Shown here piece by piece: positions 51,963 through 59,868 of a stretch of DNA of 64,000 nt. The stretch's first letter is position 1. Each line of letters starts with the position of its first letter. A model generated the notes under the pieces. It was not told the origin of the DNA and did no database searches. It was given only the letters and a program-made list of their open reading frames with translations. This stretch comes from JAATGI01 sp050729815 (lineage in GTDB: Bacteria > Pseudomonadota > Alphaproteobacteria > ATCC43930 > CGMCC-115725): assembly GCA_050729815.1 (NCBI GenBank), contig JBOHLV010000102.1, forward strand, positions 17,142-81,141. The letters are read 5' to 3'. A program made the position numbers and the translations under genes.

Positions 51963-53207
51963 ATGGCTGATCGGATTCTCACCACGCATGTCGGGAGCCT
52001 GCCGCGCCCACAGAAGCTGCTCGACATCACGCAAAGGCGGACTCTGGGCGAGCAATTCGACCAAGCCGCGCTCGATCGCGAGCTGAAAGATGCCGTTGCC
52101 GATGTCGTCCGCCGGCAGAAAGAGGTCGGCGTGGACCTCATCAATGACGGCGAAGTCGGCCACACGGTGGGCTGGGCCTATGATTACGGCGCCTGGTGGT
52201 CCTATGTGGTGAAGCGGCTGGGGGGCGTCGAAGCCGTCCCGATCAGCCTGTGGGCCACGACCTTGTCGGTACACACCAAGGCACCGATGGCGCCGAAGGA
52301 TTTCGTCGTCGGCGCCTGGATCGATCGCCGGGACATGTCGCGGTTCGGGGACGCCTATATGGATCCGCATTCGGGTTGCGGGCTGCCCGAGCAGTTCATG
52401 ACCAACAACAGCCCCCTGGTGAAAGGCCCCGTCACCTACAAGGGTCATGCCGAGATCAAGCGTGACATCGACAATTTCAAGGCCGGCCTCAAGGCGGCCG
52501 GGCTCGGCACCGAGGGCGCGTGGATGAACGCGATCGCGCCCGCGAGTTGCGCGCGCATGCCGAACGAGCACTACAAGACCGAGGAAGAACTGCTCTATGC
52601 CTGTGCCGATGCGATGCACGAGGAATACAAGGCCATCATCGATGCCGGGCTGATCGTTCAGCTCGACGACCCGGCGATCGGGGAAAACTGGGACCAGCAG
52701 AAGGAGGACCCCAGCATCGAGGGCTATCGGCGCTATACCAAGATGCAGATCGACGCGCTCAATCACGCGATCAAGGGGCTGCCGTCCGACAAGATCCGCT
52801 TCCATCTGTGCTGGGGAAGCTGGCATGGCCCCCATAGCACCGACTTCCCGATGAAGCATCTCGTGGATCTGATGCTGGCGATCAATTGCGACCAATACTC
52901 CTTCGAGGCCGCCAACGTCCGCCACGAGCATGAGTGGAAGGTGTGGCAGACCGTCAAGTTGCCCGCCGGCAAGAAAATCCTGCCCGGCGTCGTCAGCCAT
53001 TCGACCAATCTTATCGAGGACCCCGAACTGGTCGCGGACCGGATTTGCCGTTTCGCCGAGGCTGTCGGTCGTGATAATGTCATTGCCTCGACCGATTGTG
53101 GGCTTGGCGGCCGCGTCCATCCCCAAATCGCCTGGGCGAAGCTCAAGGCGATGTCGGAGGGAGCAGCGCTTGCGACGAAACGCCTGTGGCAGCGCGCGGC
53201 GGCGTAA
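51963..53207 (+). CDS. Cobalamin-independent methionine synthase C-terminal-like protein (second copy)
   Basis: A 414-residue UROD/MetE-like protein lacking the MetE N-terminal half. It opens TTHVGSLPRPQKLLDITQRR, with putative metal ligands in RFHLCWGSWHG and STDCGLG. GGGAGG precedes the ATG. It differs strongly from the copy at 39510-40676, so the two are paralogues of different subfamilies rather than a duplication. Followed by a CoA transferase and a quinone oxidoreductase, it probably acts in demethylation or C-S chemistry in catabolism rather than methionine synthesis. Confidence 0.87.
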   Translation: MADRILTTHVGSLPRPQKLLDITQRRTLGEQFDQAALDRELKDAVADVVRRQKEVGVDLINDGEVGHTVGWAYDYGAWWSYVVKRLGGVEAVPISLWATTLSVHTKAPMAPKDFVVGAWIDRRDMSRFGDAYMDPHSGCGLPEQFMTNNSPLVKGPVTYKGHAEIKRDIDNFKAGLKAAGLGTEGAWMNAIAPASCARMPNEHYKTEEELLYACADAMHEEYKAIIDAGLIVQLDDPAIGENWDQQKEDPSIEGYRRYTKMQIDALNHAIKGLPSDKIRFHLCWGSWHGPHSTDFPMKHLVDLMLAINCDQYSFEAANVRHEHEWKVWQTVKLPAGKKILPGVVSHSTNLIEDPELVADRICRFAEAVGRDNVIASTDCGLGGRVHPQIAWAKLKAMSEGAALATKRLWQRAAA

Positions 53208-53308
53208 GCCTGGCTGCTTGGTAACGGATTCGCCCGCACCGGCGGGTTGGCGCCGCGGCGGACCGGTTGCATAATGCCGGCTTCCGCCGTGGCGAACTGT
53301 TGTGGTCC

Positions 53309-54718
53309 ATGAGAGATATCGCGATCGAAACCTGTCACCGTCTCCTTCAGCACATGGGGACGAGCGCCGAGGATACCGGCGGTGCCATCGCCATTGCTGG
53401 CGCCGACCCGATTGTCGCCAGTCCGCATCGCCTCGGCACGGCGGCGGCGGCGGCGCTGGCGGCCGAGGGCGTCGGCATCGCCGCGATCTGGCGCATGCGT
53501 TCGGGCCGCGGCCAGGATGTCTCGGTCGATCTGCGCCGCGCCGTGGTACCAGGGCTGCGCACTGTCTTTCACGTGAGCCAAGGCGGCAAGCCGTTGCGCT
53601 GGCGGCCGCGCTCGGGTTGGCAGTCCTTCTTCCGCACTCGCGACAACCGCCAGATCTATCTCCTGCGCGTGCGCGACTATCTCGACATGCTGCTCGGGCT
53701 TCTGGAACTCTTGCAATGCACCAACGACAATGGCGCGGTCGCGAGTGCGGTTGCGCGTTGGCACAGCGGCGACCTCGAGGACGCGATCGCGGCGGCGAAG
53801 CTCGTCGGCGTCGTGGCACGTCGGCGCGATGAGTGGCTGGATCATCCCCAAGGGCAATGGCTCGCAGGTCGGCCGCCGATCGATCTGGAGAAGATCGCAG
53901 ACGGTCCGCCCGAGCCGTTCGGCCCGGCGCCCCGACCACTTACGGGCGTGCGTGTCCTCGACGTGTCGCATGTGCTGGCGGGGCCGGCGGCATCGCGGCT
54001 CCTCGCGGAGCAGGGCGCCGACGTACTCCACATCGCCTCCTATCGCCATCCCGACACGCTCGACAAGACGGTCGACACCAGTTTCGGCAAGCGCTCCGCC
54101 TATCTCGATCTCGACCGCGACCGGGATCGCGCCCGGCTCGCGGAACTGGTGCGCGGCTGCGACGTGTTCGTACAAAGCTGGCGGCTGGGTTCGCTGCAGA
54201 AACGCGGCTTCGGCCCGCGCGAGGTGGCAAAGCTGCGTCCGGGCGCGATCTATGTCTCCCTCTCGGCCTATGGCGCCGGCGGCCCGTGGGCAGCGCGCGG
54301 CGGCTATGACCCGGTGGGGCAGGTGGCGAGCGGCCTCGCCGTGGCGGAAGGCTCCTTCGAGGCCCCGACGCTCGCGCCGACCGGCACGGTCAATGACTAT
54401 CTCACCGCCTATCTCGCCGCGGCGGGCGCGGTCGGCGCGCTCTATCGCCGCGCGCGGGAGGGCGGAAGCTACCAGGTCGAGGTCTCGCTTACCCGCTCCT
54501 CGATGTTCGTGCTGGATCTGGGCCAACTTGAGACCCGGCCGAAGCCGGAACAGGTCTTCGGCCTCGAAGCGTTGCCGTCGGACCTGCGCACCACCCTCTC
54601 GCCGCTGGGCGAGGTCGCCTATCCGGCGCCGATCACGGACTTCTCCGAGACCAAACCCTATTGGGAGCGGCCTTGCGGCGTCGTCGGCGCCGATCAGCCG
54701 GTCTGGCTGCCACGATAG
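53309..54718 (+). CDS. CaiB/BaiF-type family III CoA transferase, partly duplicated
   Basis: A 469-residue protein. Residues about 200 onward form a CaiB/BaiF domain: LTGVRVLDVSHVLAGPAASRL, GCDVFVQSWRLGSLQKRGFG, YVSLSAYGAGGPWAARGGYD with the catalytic Asp, and GALYRRAREGGSYQVEVSLT. The first 100 residues repeat the last of these segments (AAIWRMRSGRGQDVSVDLRR), so the N-terminus looks like the remnant of a second, truncated CaiB unit. ATG 53309 is used; a TTG at 53267 would add 14 residues. It likely transfers CoA between carboxylic acids in a catabolic route. Confidence 0.82.
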   Translation: MRDIAIETCHRLLQHMGTSAEDTGGAIAIAGADPIVASPHRLGTAAAAALAAEGVGIAAIWRMRSGRGQDVSVDLRRAVVPGLRTVFHVSQGGKPLRWRPRSGWQSFFRTRDNRQIYLLRVRDYLDMLLGLLELLQCTNDNGAVASAVARWHSGDLEDAIAAAKLVGVVARRRDEWLDHPQGQWLAGRPPIDLEKIADGPPEPFGPAPRPLTGVRVLDVSHVLAGPAASRLLAEQGADVLHIASYRHPDTLDKTVDTSFGKRSAYLDLDRDRDRARLAELVRGCDVFVQSWRLGSLQKRGFGPREVAKLRPGAIYVSLSAYGAGGPWAARGGYDPVGQVASGLAVAEGSFEAPTLAPTGTVNDYLTAYLAAAGAVGALYRRAREGGSYQVEVSLTRSSMFVLDLGQLETRPKPEQVFGLEALPSDLRTTLSPLGEVAYPAPITDFSETKPYWERPCGVVGADQPVWLPR

Positions 54719-54817
54719 TCTAGACGGGTGACGGGTGCTCGGGCCGGTCGCGGGATCGCCTCGATATTATCCGGCTGCCGTCGTCATGGGGCGCCAGCAA
54801 TCAAAGGGAGGATCGGT

Positions 54818-55786
54818 GTGCAGGCTTGGATTGTCGAGCGCTTATCGCCCGAAGGCGAGCTTCGTTTGGCCGAGGTGCCGCTGCCCGAACCCGCCGGCGA
54901 CGAGGCGCGCATCCGCGTTGCTGCGGTTGGGCTCAATTTCCTCGATACGCTGGTCGTGAAGGGCCAGTATCAGGTGAAGCCGAAACTGCCGTTCTCGCCC
55001 GGGGTCGAGGTGGCCGGGCAGGTAACCGCGGCCGGGCCGGATTCATCCTTCAGGATCGGCGAGATGATCGCCGGCAATTGCGATTTCGGCGGCTTCGCCG
55101 AAGAGGCGATTGTACGCGCCTCCGGTGCATTTCGGATGCCGGCGGGCATGACGCCGCGCGATGCGGTCGCACTGCTCACCATTTATCCGACGGCGCATCT
55201 TGCGCTGCGGCACCGCGCTGGGCTCAAAGCCGGAGAGACGGTGCTGGTGACGGCGGCTGTGGGCGGGGTCGGCTCGGCGACGCTGCAACTCGCCAAACAT
55301 TGGGGCGCGCGCGTCATCGCGGCGGCGGGTGGCGCGGCGAAGGTGACGCTCGCCCGTGAACTCGGCGCTGACCATGTCATCGATTATCGGGAGGAAAAGC
55401 TGATCGAGGGGCTGCGACGCCTCGCACCCGATGGTGTCGATGTCGCAGTCGATTCCGTCGGCGGCGCCGTCACGGTCGATTGCCTGCGCGCCCTTGCCTG
55501 GGGAGGGCGATTGATGATCGTCGGCTTTGCCGGCGGCCAGATCGCCGAACTGCCCTCGAACCGGCTTCTTCTCAAGAACGCGGCGGCAATGGGCGTCTAT
55601 TGGGGCGAGCAACGCCGCCACGACCCAGCGCTGGCCGACGGCATCGGGGCCGATCTGCTTCGGCTTCATGCCGCCGGCGCGATCCGGCCCCTCATCCGCG
55701 ACGTCTTTGCCTTTGCGCAAGCGCCGGCGGCGCTTGCGGCGCTTGCGGCGCGCCGCAGCGTCGGCAAGGTCGTAATCGACCGTTAA
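54818..55786 (+). CDS. NADPH:quinone oxidoreductase/zeta-crystallin-like (MDR family)
   Basis: A 322-residue medium-chain dehydrogenase without zinc ligands. It has the VGLNFLDTLVVKGQYQ substrate region and the nucleotide motif AAVGGVGSATLQLAK. The GTG at 54818 is used, with GGGAGG 6-7 nt upstream. Enzymes of this group reduce quinones or enoyl groups, including enoyl-CoA. The gene overlaps the convergent glycosyltransferase stop by 4 nt. Downstream of the CoA transferase, it may reduce an enoyl-CoA. Confidence 0.9.
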   Translation: MQAWIVERLSPEGELRLAEVPLPEPAGDEARIRVAAVGLNFLDTLVVKGQYQVKPKLPFSPGVEVAGQVTAAGPDSSFRIGEMIAGNCDFGGFAEEAIVRASGAFRMPAGMTPRDAVALLTIYPTAHLALRHRAGLKAGETVLVTAAVGGVGSATLQLAKHWGARVIAAAGGAAKVTLARELGADHVIDYREEKLIEGLRRLAPDGVDVAVDSVGGAVTVDCLRALAWGGRLMIVGFAGGQIAELPSNRLLLKNAAAMGVYWGEQRRHDPALADGIGADLLRLHAAGAIRPLIRDVFAFAQAPAALAALAARRSVGKVVIDR

Positions 55787-56838
55787 GCCGATCTGAGGAA
55801 GTTCTCCGCCGGTTCCTCATCCATGATGGTACGAAAGACGCGAAGGTAATCCTCGGCCATGCGGCGTGCGGTAAAGCGCGCCTCGAACCGGCGGCGGATT
55901 TGAGGCCGCGACAATTGGCTGGCTTGGGCGACGGCCGCGACCGCTTCGTCCTCGCTGGTGACGAGATAGCCGGTGACGCCCGGCTCGATGATCTCGGGCG
56001 CGGCACCATGGGGCCAGACGATGGCGGGTGTGCCGCAAGCCGCCGCCTCGATCATGACGAGGCCGAACGGCTCCTCCCAATCGATGGGCGACAACAACGC
56101 GATCGCGCCGGACAGGAAGTCTGATTTCTCGGCATCGGTGATCTCGCCGACATAATCGACATGCGGTAGTTGAAAAAGCGGCTCGATCTCGTTCTCGAAA
56201 TAATCGCGGTCGGCGCGGTCGATCTTGGCCGCGATCTTGAGCGGCAGGCCACAGCGCGCGGCGATACGGATGGCGCGATCGACCCGCTTTTCCCGCGCGA
56301 TGCGGCCGAGAAATGCGAGATAGGAGGGTTTCACCGGCTGCGGCGTCAGCAGATCCGCCGGCAGTCCGTGTGGAATCGTCGCGACCCAGCCTGCCTGCGG
56401 AATGAATTTGCGCTGCGCGTGCGAGATCGCAACTACCGGCGCGCGCGAAAAGGCGGTGAAGACCGGCTGATGCTCCAGGAGATCGAGCCGGCCATGCAAC
56501 GTCGTCACGAACGGCGTCGATTGGCGCAGGAACAGCGAAAACGGCATATAGTCGAGATGAAAATGGAGGACGTCGAACTCAGCGGCACGTTGCCGCACCC
56601 GCTCCAGCATCAGCATATGGAGCGCAAACGGATCGAGCACCCGGGAATCGAAACGCAGGGCCACAGGCCATACCGCATCGAGCCGGGCCGTCGTTTCGGA
56701 ATCGCCTGAGGCGAACAGTGTCACCTCATGTCCCATCCGCACCAACTCTTCGGTGATCCAGGAAACCACGCGCTCCGTACCGCCATAGCTCTTCGGCGGC
56801 ACGGCTTCGGTCAAGGGGGCGATCTCGGCGATGCGCAT
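55783..56838 (-). CDS. Glycosyltransferase family 4
   Basis: A 351-residue GT-B glycosyltransferase. The acceptor domain opens MRIAEIAPLTEAVPPKSYGG, and the nucleotide-sugar site is marked by FLGRIAREKRVDRAI and the EX7E-like element EEPFGLVMIEAAACGTPAIV. ATG 56838 with GGAG 7 nt upstream is preferred to a TTG one codon earlier. It stands alone, with no other polysaccharide genes beside it; the acceptor is unknown. Confidence 0.9.
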   Translation of the reverse strand: MRIAEIAPLTEAVPPKSYGGTERVVSWITEELVRMGHEVTLFASGDSETTARLDAVWPVALRFDSRVLDPFALHMLMLERVRQRAAEFDVLHFHLDYMPFSLFLRQSTPFVTTLHGRLDLLEHQPVFTAFSRAPVVAISHAQRKFIPQAGWVATIPHGLPADLLTPQPVKPSYLAFLGRIAREKRVDRAIRIAARCGLPLKIAAKIDRADRDYFENEIEPLFQLPHVDYVGEITDAEKSDFLSGAIALLSPIDWEEPFGLVMIEAAACGTPAIVWPHGAAPEIIEPGVTGYLVTSEDEAVAAVAQASQLSRPQIRRRFEARFTARRMAEDYLRVFRTIMDEEPAENFLRSA

Positions 56839-57008
56839 CAAGTTGCTCCTTTGTTAGTCATCTCCCCCGTCTCCCATCGCGGTCCCTCCCGGACTCAAGA
56901 ACGTCGCAAACCCTCACCTATTCCGGCAGGAAATGTTTCGATGCACCGAGGCCGGGAATATTTCGGCCGCAACCGCGTTGGAGAAGCATTACCGGCACGG
57001 GGAGAAGA

Positions 57009-58868
57009 ATGCTGGACAGTTACCATCATCTCATGGGCGTCGACCTACCATCGGAGCGGTGCTCGCGGAAACCCACCCAAGGCGATTTCGGCGAGGCGAC
57101 GCGATTCGCGAACCGGCCCGCGGCATTCATCATGCGGTGCATTGGCACCCGCCCATTCTCACATCTGTTGATTGCGGCGGCGGTAACCGCGGCGGCCGGC
57201 TGTTCCGTCACCACCCAATACGGCATCAAATTCCTGATCGACGTGTTGGGCCGTGGGCCGGCCGCGGCGGATGGCCGCATCTGGATCGCGTTCGCGCTAT
57301 TGGTGTCGTTAGTCGTGGGCGACACAATATTTTGGCGTGTGGCCGGGTGGGTCGCGAGCCGCGCCTTCGTCAAGGTGACGGGCGATGTGCGGGCCGTGCT
57401 GTTCGGCCATCTTCTGGGCCATGCGCCGCGCTATTTCGCCGATCGCCCGCCCGGCGTCCTGACGAGCCGCATCGCCGCCACGTCGAATGCGCTCTTCACC
57501 CTCGAATATCTCTTCACCTGGAACGCGCTGCCACCGATCGTCGCGACGGTGGGGGCGATCGCCTTTCTGGTCACGGTGAGCCCGGCAATGACCCTGGGTC
57601 TCGCCGCCTTTGCCGCCATCCTGGTTGCGGTGCTTTATCGCATCGCCCGGCACGGCTGGCCCCTGCACCGGCATTTCGCCGACAAGGCCGCCGCGGTCGA
57701 TGGCGAGATGACGGACATCATCGCCAATATCGCGCTGGTGCGCACGTTCGGCGGCTTGGCGCGCGAGCGGCGACGGCTTGCGGAAGCGGTAGGCGTCGAG
57801 CTTGACGCGCGCGAGCATAGCCTCAAATATATCGAGAAGCTGCGTATCCTCCACGCCACGATTACGGTCGTGGTGACGGTGCTGATGCTGGCCTGGATCC
57901 TCATGCGCTGGAGCCGGGGCGACGCCACCACCGGCGAAGTCGTGCTGGTGACGACGCTTGCTTTCACCATCCTCAATGCGACGCGCGACCTTGCCGTCGC
58001 GCTGGTCGAGATGACGCAGCATCTGGCACGTCTGGCCGAAGCACTCGCGACCCTCGCCGTGCCGCATGAGATCACGGATCATCCGGAAGCCGCCCGTTTC
58101 GTGTCGCGCCCTGCCGCCGCCGTCCGGTTCGAGCATGTCCGCTTCGCCTATACGCAAGGTACGCCGGTATTCACGGATTTAGACCTCGCCATTGAGCGCG
58201 GCGAGCGCGTCGGCCTCGTCGGTGAATCGGGTGGCGGCAAGACCACCGCGTTCGCGCTTCTACAGCGCTTCTATGAGGTCGATGACGGGCGCATCCTCAT
58301 CGATGGCAAGGACATCGCCCTGGCGACGCAGGATAGTCTCCACGCGCTCATCGCGGTGGTGCCGCAAGACCCGTCGCTGCTTCAGCGCTCGATCCTCGAC
58401 AATGTTCGCTATGCCCGGCCCGAGGCCTCGGACGACGAGGTGCGCGCCGCGCTCGAGGCGGCGCATTGCGCCGATTTCATCGCGACCCTGCCGGAGGGGC
58501 TGATGACACGGGTCGGCGATCGCGGTGCCAAGCTGTCGGCCGGCCAACGTCAGCGCATCGCCATCGCGCGCGCCCTCTTGAAGGACGCGCCGGTCCTGCT
58601 TCTCGATGAAGCGACCTCGGCGCTCGATATCGATTCGGAAGAGGCGGTGCGGCATGCGCTCGGTCGGCTCATGGAAGACCGCACCGTGATCGCGATCGCG
58701 CATCGGCTATCCACGTTGCGCGATTTCGACCGCATCGTCGTGCTCGACCGCGGCAGCATCATTGAGGACGGCGCGCCGACCCTGTTGATGCGCCGGCGCG
58801 GCATCTATCGTGATCTCGTCTCCCGCGAGGCGGCACGTCTTGTCACCCGGCCGCTCGACGCGGCGTGA
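57009..58868 (+). CDS. ABC exporter (half-transporter, MsbA/ABCB type)
   Basis: A 619-residue half-exporter. An N-terminal membrane domain of six helices (from residue 45 to about 340) is fused to an ATPase with Walker A GESGGGKTT, signature LSAGQRQ, Walker B LLLDEATSALD and switch His in IAHRLSTL. The N-terminal 45 residues are an extension without recognised features. It functions as a dimer exporting lipids, glycolipids or drugs. Opposite in direction to the GT4 gene with a 170-nt gap. Confidence 0.92.
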   Translation: MLDSYHHLMGVDLPSERCSRKPTQGDFGEATRFANRPAAFIMRCIGTRPFSHLLIAAAVTAAAGCSVTTQYGIKFLIDVLGRGPAAADGRIWIAFALLVSLVVGDTIFWRVAGWVASRAFVKVTGDVRAVLFGHLLGHAPRYFADRPPGVLTSRIAATSNALFTLEYLFTWNALPPIVATVGAIAFLVTVSPAMTLGLAAFAAILVAVLYRIARHGWPLHRHFADKAAAVDGEMTDIIANIALVRTFGGLARERRRLAEAVGVELDAREHSLKYIEKLRILHATITVVVTVLMLAWILMRWSRGDATTGEVVLVTTLAFTILNATRDLAVALVEMTQHLARLAEALATLAVPHEITDHPEAARFVSRPAAAVRFEHVRFAYTQGTPVFTDLDLAIERGERVGLVGESGGGKTTAFALLQRFYEVDDGRILIDGKDIALATQDSLHALIAVVPQDPSLLQRSILDNVRYARPEASDDEVRAALEAAHCADFIATLPEGLMTRVGDRGAKLSAGQRQRIAIARALLKDAPVLLLDEATSALDIDSEEAVRHALGRLMEDRTVIAIAHRLSTLRDFDRIVVLDRGSIIEDGAPTLLMRRRGIYRDLVSREAARLVTRPLDAA

Positions 58869-58922
58869 GCGCGTGGGGCTTTCCCGCGCGCGCAATCCCT
58901 GATAGAGGCTTTGCCCCGCGGA

Positions 58923-58999
58923 GGGCCCGTAGTTCAGTTGGTCAGAACGCGCCGCTCATAACGGTGTTGTCGCAGGTTCGAGTCCTGCCGGGCCCACCA
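58923..58999 (+). tRNA. tRNA with CAU anticodon (elongator Met or lysidine-modified Ile)
   Basis: A 77-nt tRNA folds perfectly. The acceptor stem is GGGCCCG/CGGGCCC, the D arm GTTC...GAAC, the anticodon stem CGCCG/CGGTG with loop CTCATAA, the T arm GCAGG/CCTGC with TTCGAGT, and the CCA end is encoded. Anticodon CAU fits elongator tRNA-Met or tRNA-Ile2; identity elements are not enough to decide by eye. It lacks the C1:A72 mismatch of initiator tRNA. The stretch just downstream is a decayed gene copy. Confidence 0.9.
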
Positions 59000-59007
59000 A
59001 GCTTTTC

Positions 59008-59260
59008 GGTGTGGATCAGGACATAGCCCAGTGACATATGCGCAATGGCATGGCCGGGTGTTGCGGACAATACCTTGCCCAAGGTCGATTCCGCGGCGGT
59101 GCGACGCGTCTGGCGCTCATCGCTCAGCGAGCCGCCGCCGAGCATCGCATCCCCGCCCCACCGACCAGCGCCTCGATGTTGGCCGGGTCGAGGGCGACCG
59201 CGCGCTCGTCCAGTACCACGATATCCATCGGCCCGCTCCTCTCGGCGATGGAGCCTAACC
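59008..59260 (-). pseudogene. Decayed copy of the cyclase-TPR gene next to the tRNA
   Basis: About 205 bp at 59010-59215 are clearly similar to 60358-60558 inside the cyclase-TPR gene. They encode fragments such as ERAVALDPANIEALVG, DAMLGGGS, SDERQT and GHAIAHMSLGYVLIHT, but in two frames. The copy starts 10 nt after the tRNA and ends before the toxin-antitoxin promoter. It is a non-functional remnant left by duplication or by insertion of the toxin-antitoxin module. Confidence 0.75.
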
Positions 59261-59300
59261 ATCGCCGGCGAGGTCGCACAAGCGGCGGAATAAGGCGCGA

Positions 59301-59335
59301 TTGACATGACTCATAAGCGTACATATATCCGTACG
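59301..59335 (+). promoter_or_regulatory. Toxin-antitoxin promoter and operator
   Basis: TTGACA at 59301-59306 and TATATC at 59324-59329 are separated by 17 nt, a near-consensus sigma-70 promoter. Transcription would begin only a few bases from the antitoxin ATG at 59338, so the mRNA may be leaderless. An inverted repeat CGTAC...GTACG (59318-59322 and 59331-59335) straddles the -10 element and suits autorepression by the antitoxin-toxin complex. Confidence 0.65.
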
Positions 59336-59337
59336 TT

Positions 59338-59589
59338 ATGGATCATGTCAGCTATACGGAACTCCGCCAGAACCTGGCGAAATTCCTCGATCTGGTGTGC
59401 GATGACCGCGCGCCGGTGATCGTCACGCGTCAGAATTCCCGCTCGGTCGTGATGATGTCGCTCGAGGAATTTGAGAGCATTGAGGAGACGCTGCATCTGT
59501 TGCGCAGCCCCGCCAACGCGGCGCGGTTGCAACGTTCCATCGCGCACGCCGAAGCAGATGAATTGACGGAGCACGATCCCGGCAAATGA
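59338..59589 (+). CDS. Type II antitoxin, YefM/Phd family
   Basis: An 83-residue Phd/YefM antitoxin. The N-terminal DNA-binding domain reads VSYTELRQNLAKFLDLVCDD, followed by PVIVTRQNSRSVVMMSLEEF. The C-terminal third (HAEADELTEHDPGK) is acidic and probably disordered until it wraps the toxin. Its stop overlaps the toxin start by 4 nt, the standard order. It likely represses the promoter at 59301-59335. Confidence 0.93.
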   Translation: MDHVSYTELRQNLAKFLDLVCDDRAPVIVTRQNSRSVVMMSLEEFESIEETLHLLRSPANAARLQRSIAHAEADELTEHDPGK

Positions 59590-59852
59590 AGCTGCTTTGG
59601 ACCGCCGAGGCCTGGGAGGAATTCGTTCAATCCAGCCAGCGCGATCCGGCCTTCGCCGCCAAGATCGTCGAATTGTTCAAGGACATTCGCCGCACCCCTT
59701 TTGCCGGATTGGGAAAGCCCGAACCGTTGCGCGGTAGCCTGTCCGGCTGGTGGTCGCGCCGGATCACGCGCGAGCATCGCCTCGTCTATCGCGTCGTTGG
59801 CACGGAGGCCGAACAACGCGTCGAAATCGTGCAATGCCGCTATCACTATTGA
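59586..59852 (+). CDS. Type II toxin, YoeB/Txe-family mRNA interferase
   Basis: An 88-residue RelE-superfamily toxin of the YoeB group, which cuts mRNA in the ribosome A site. Catalytic residues align with E. coli YoeB: Glu46 in GKPEPLRG, Arg65 in REHRLVYR and the terminal His-Tyr in CRYHY. Length is normal and the frame intact, so it should be active. It converges on the cyclase-TPR gene. Confidence 0.93.
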   Translation: MKLLWTAEAWEEFVQSSQRDPAFAAKIVELFKDIRRTPFAGLGKPEPLRGSLSGWWSRRITREHRLVYRVVGTEAEQRVEIVQCRYHY

Positions 59853-59868
59853 ACGGCGATAGCGCCGC

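Noticed and set aside
51165..53939. A 924-codon minus-strand open frame
   Set aside because: It is antisense to three well-supported genes (aldo/keto reductase, MetE-like, CoA transferase), has Arg/Asp-rich composition and no domain; GC-rich third positions create such mirror frames.
52763..54526. A 587-codon minus-strand frame
   Set aside because: Antisense to the MetE-like and CoA transferase genes and without any motif.
58923..59260. Integrated phage or genomic island end at the tRNA
   Set aside because: No integrase, no duplicated tRNA 3' end and no phage genes are seen; the flanking remnant is explained by similarity to the nearby cyclase gene.
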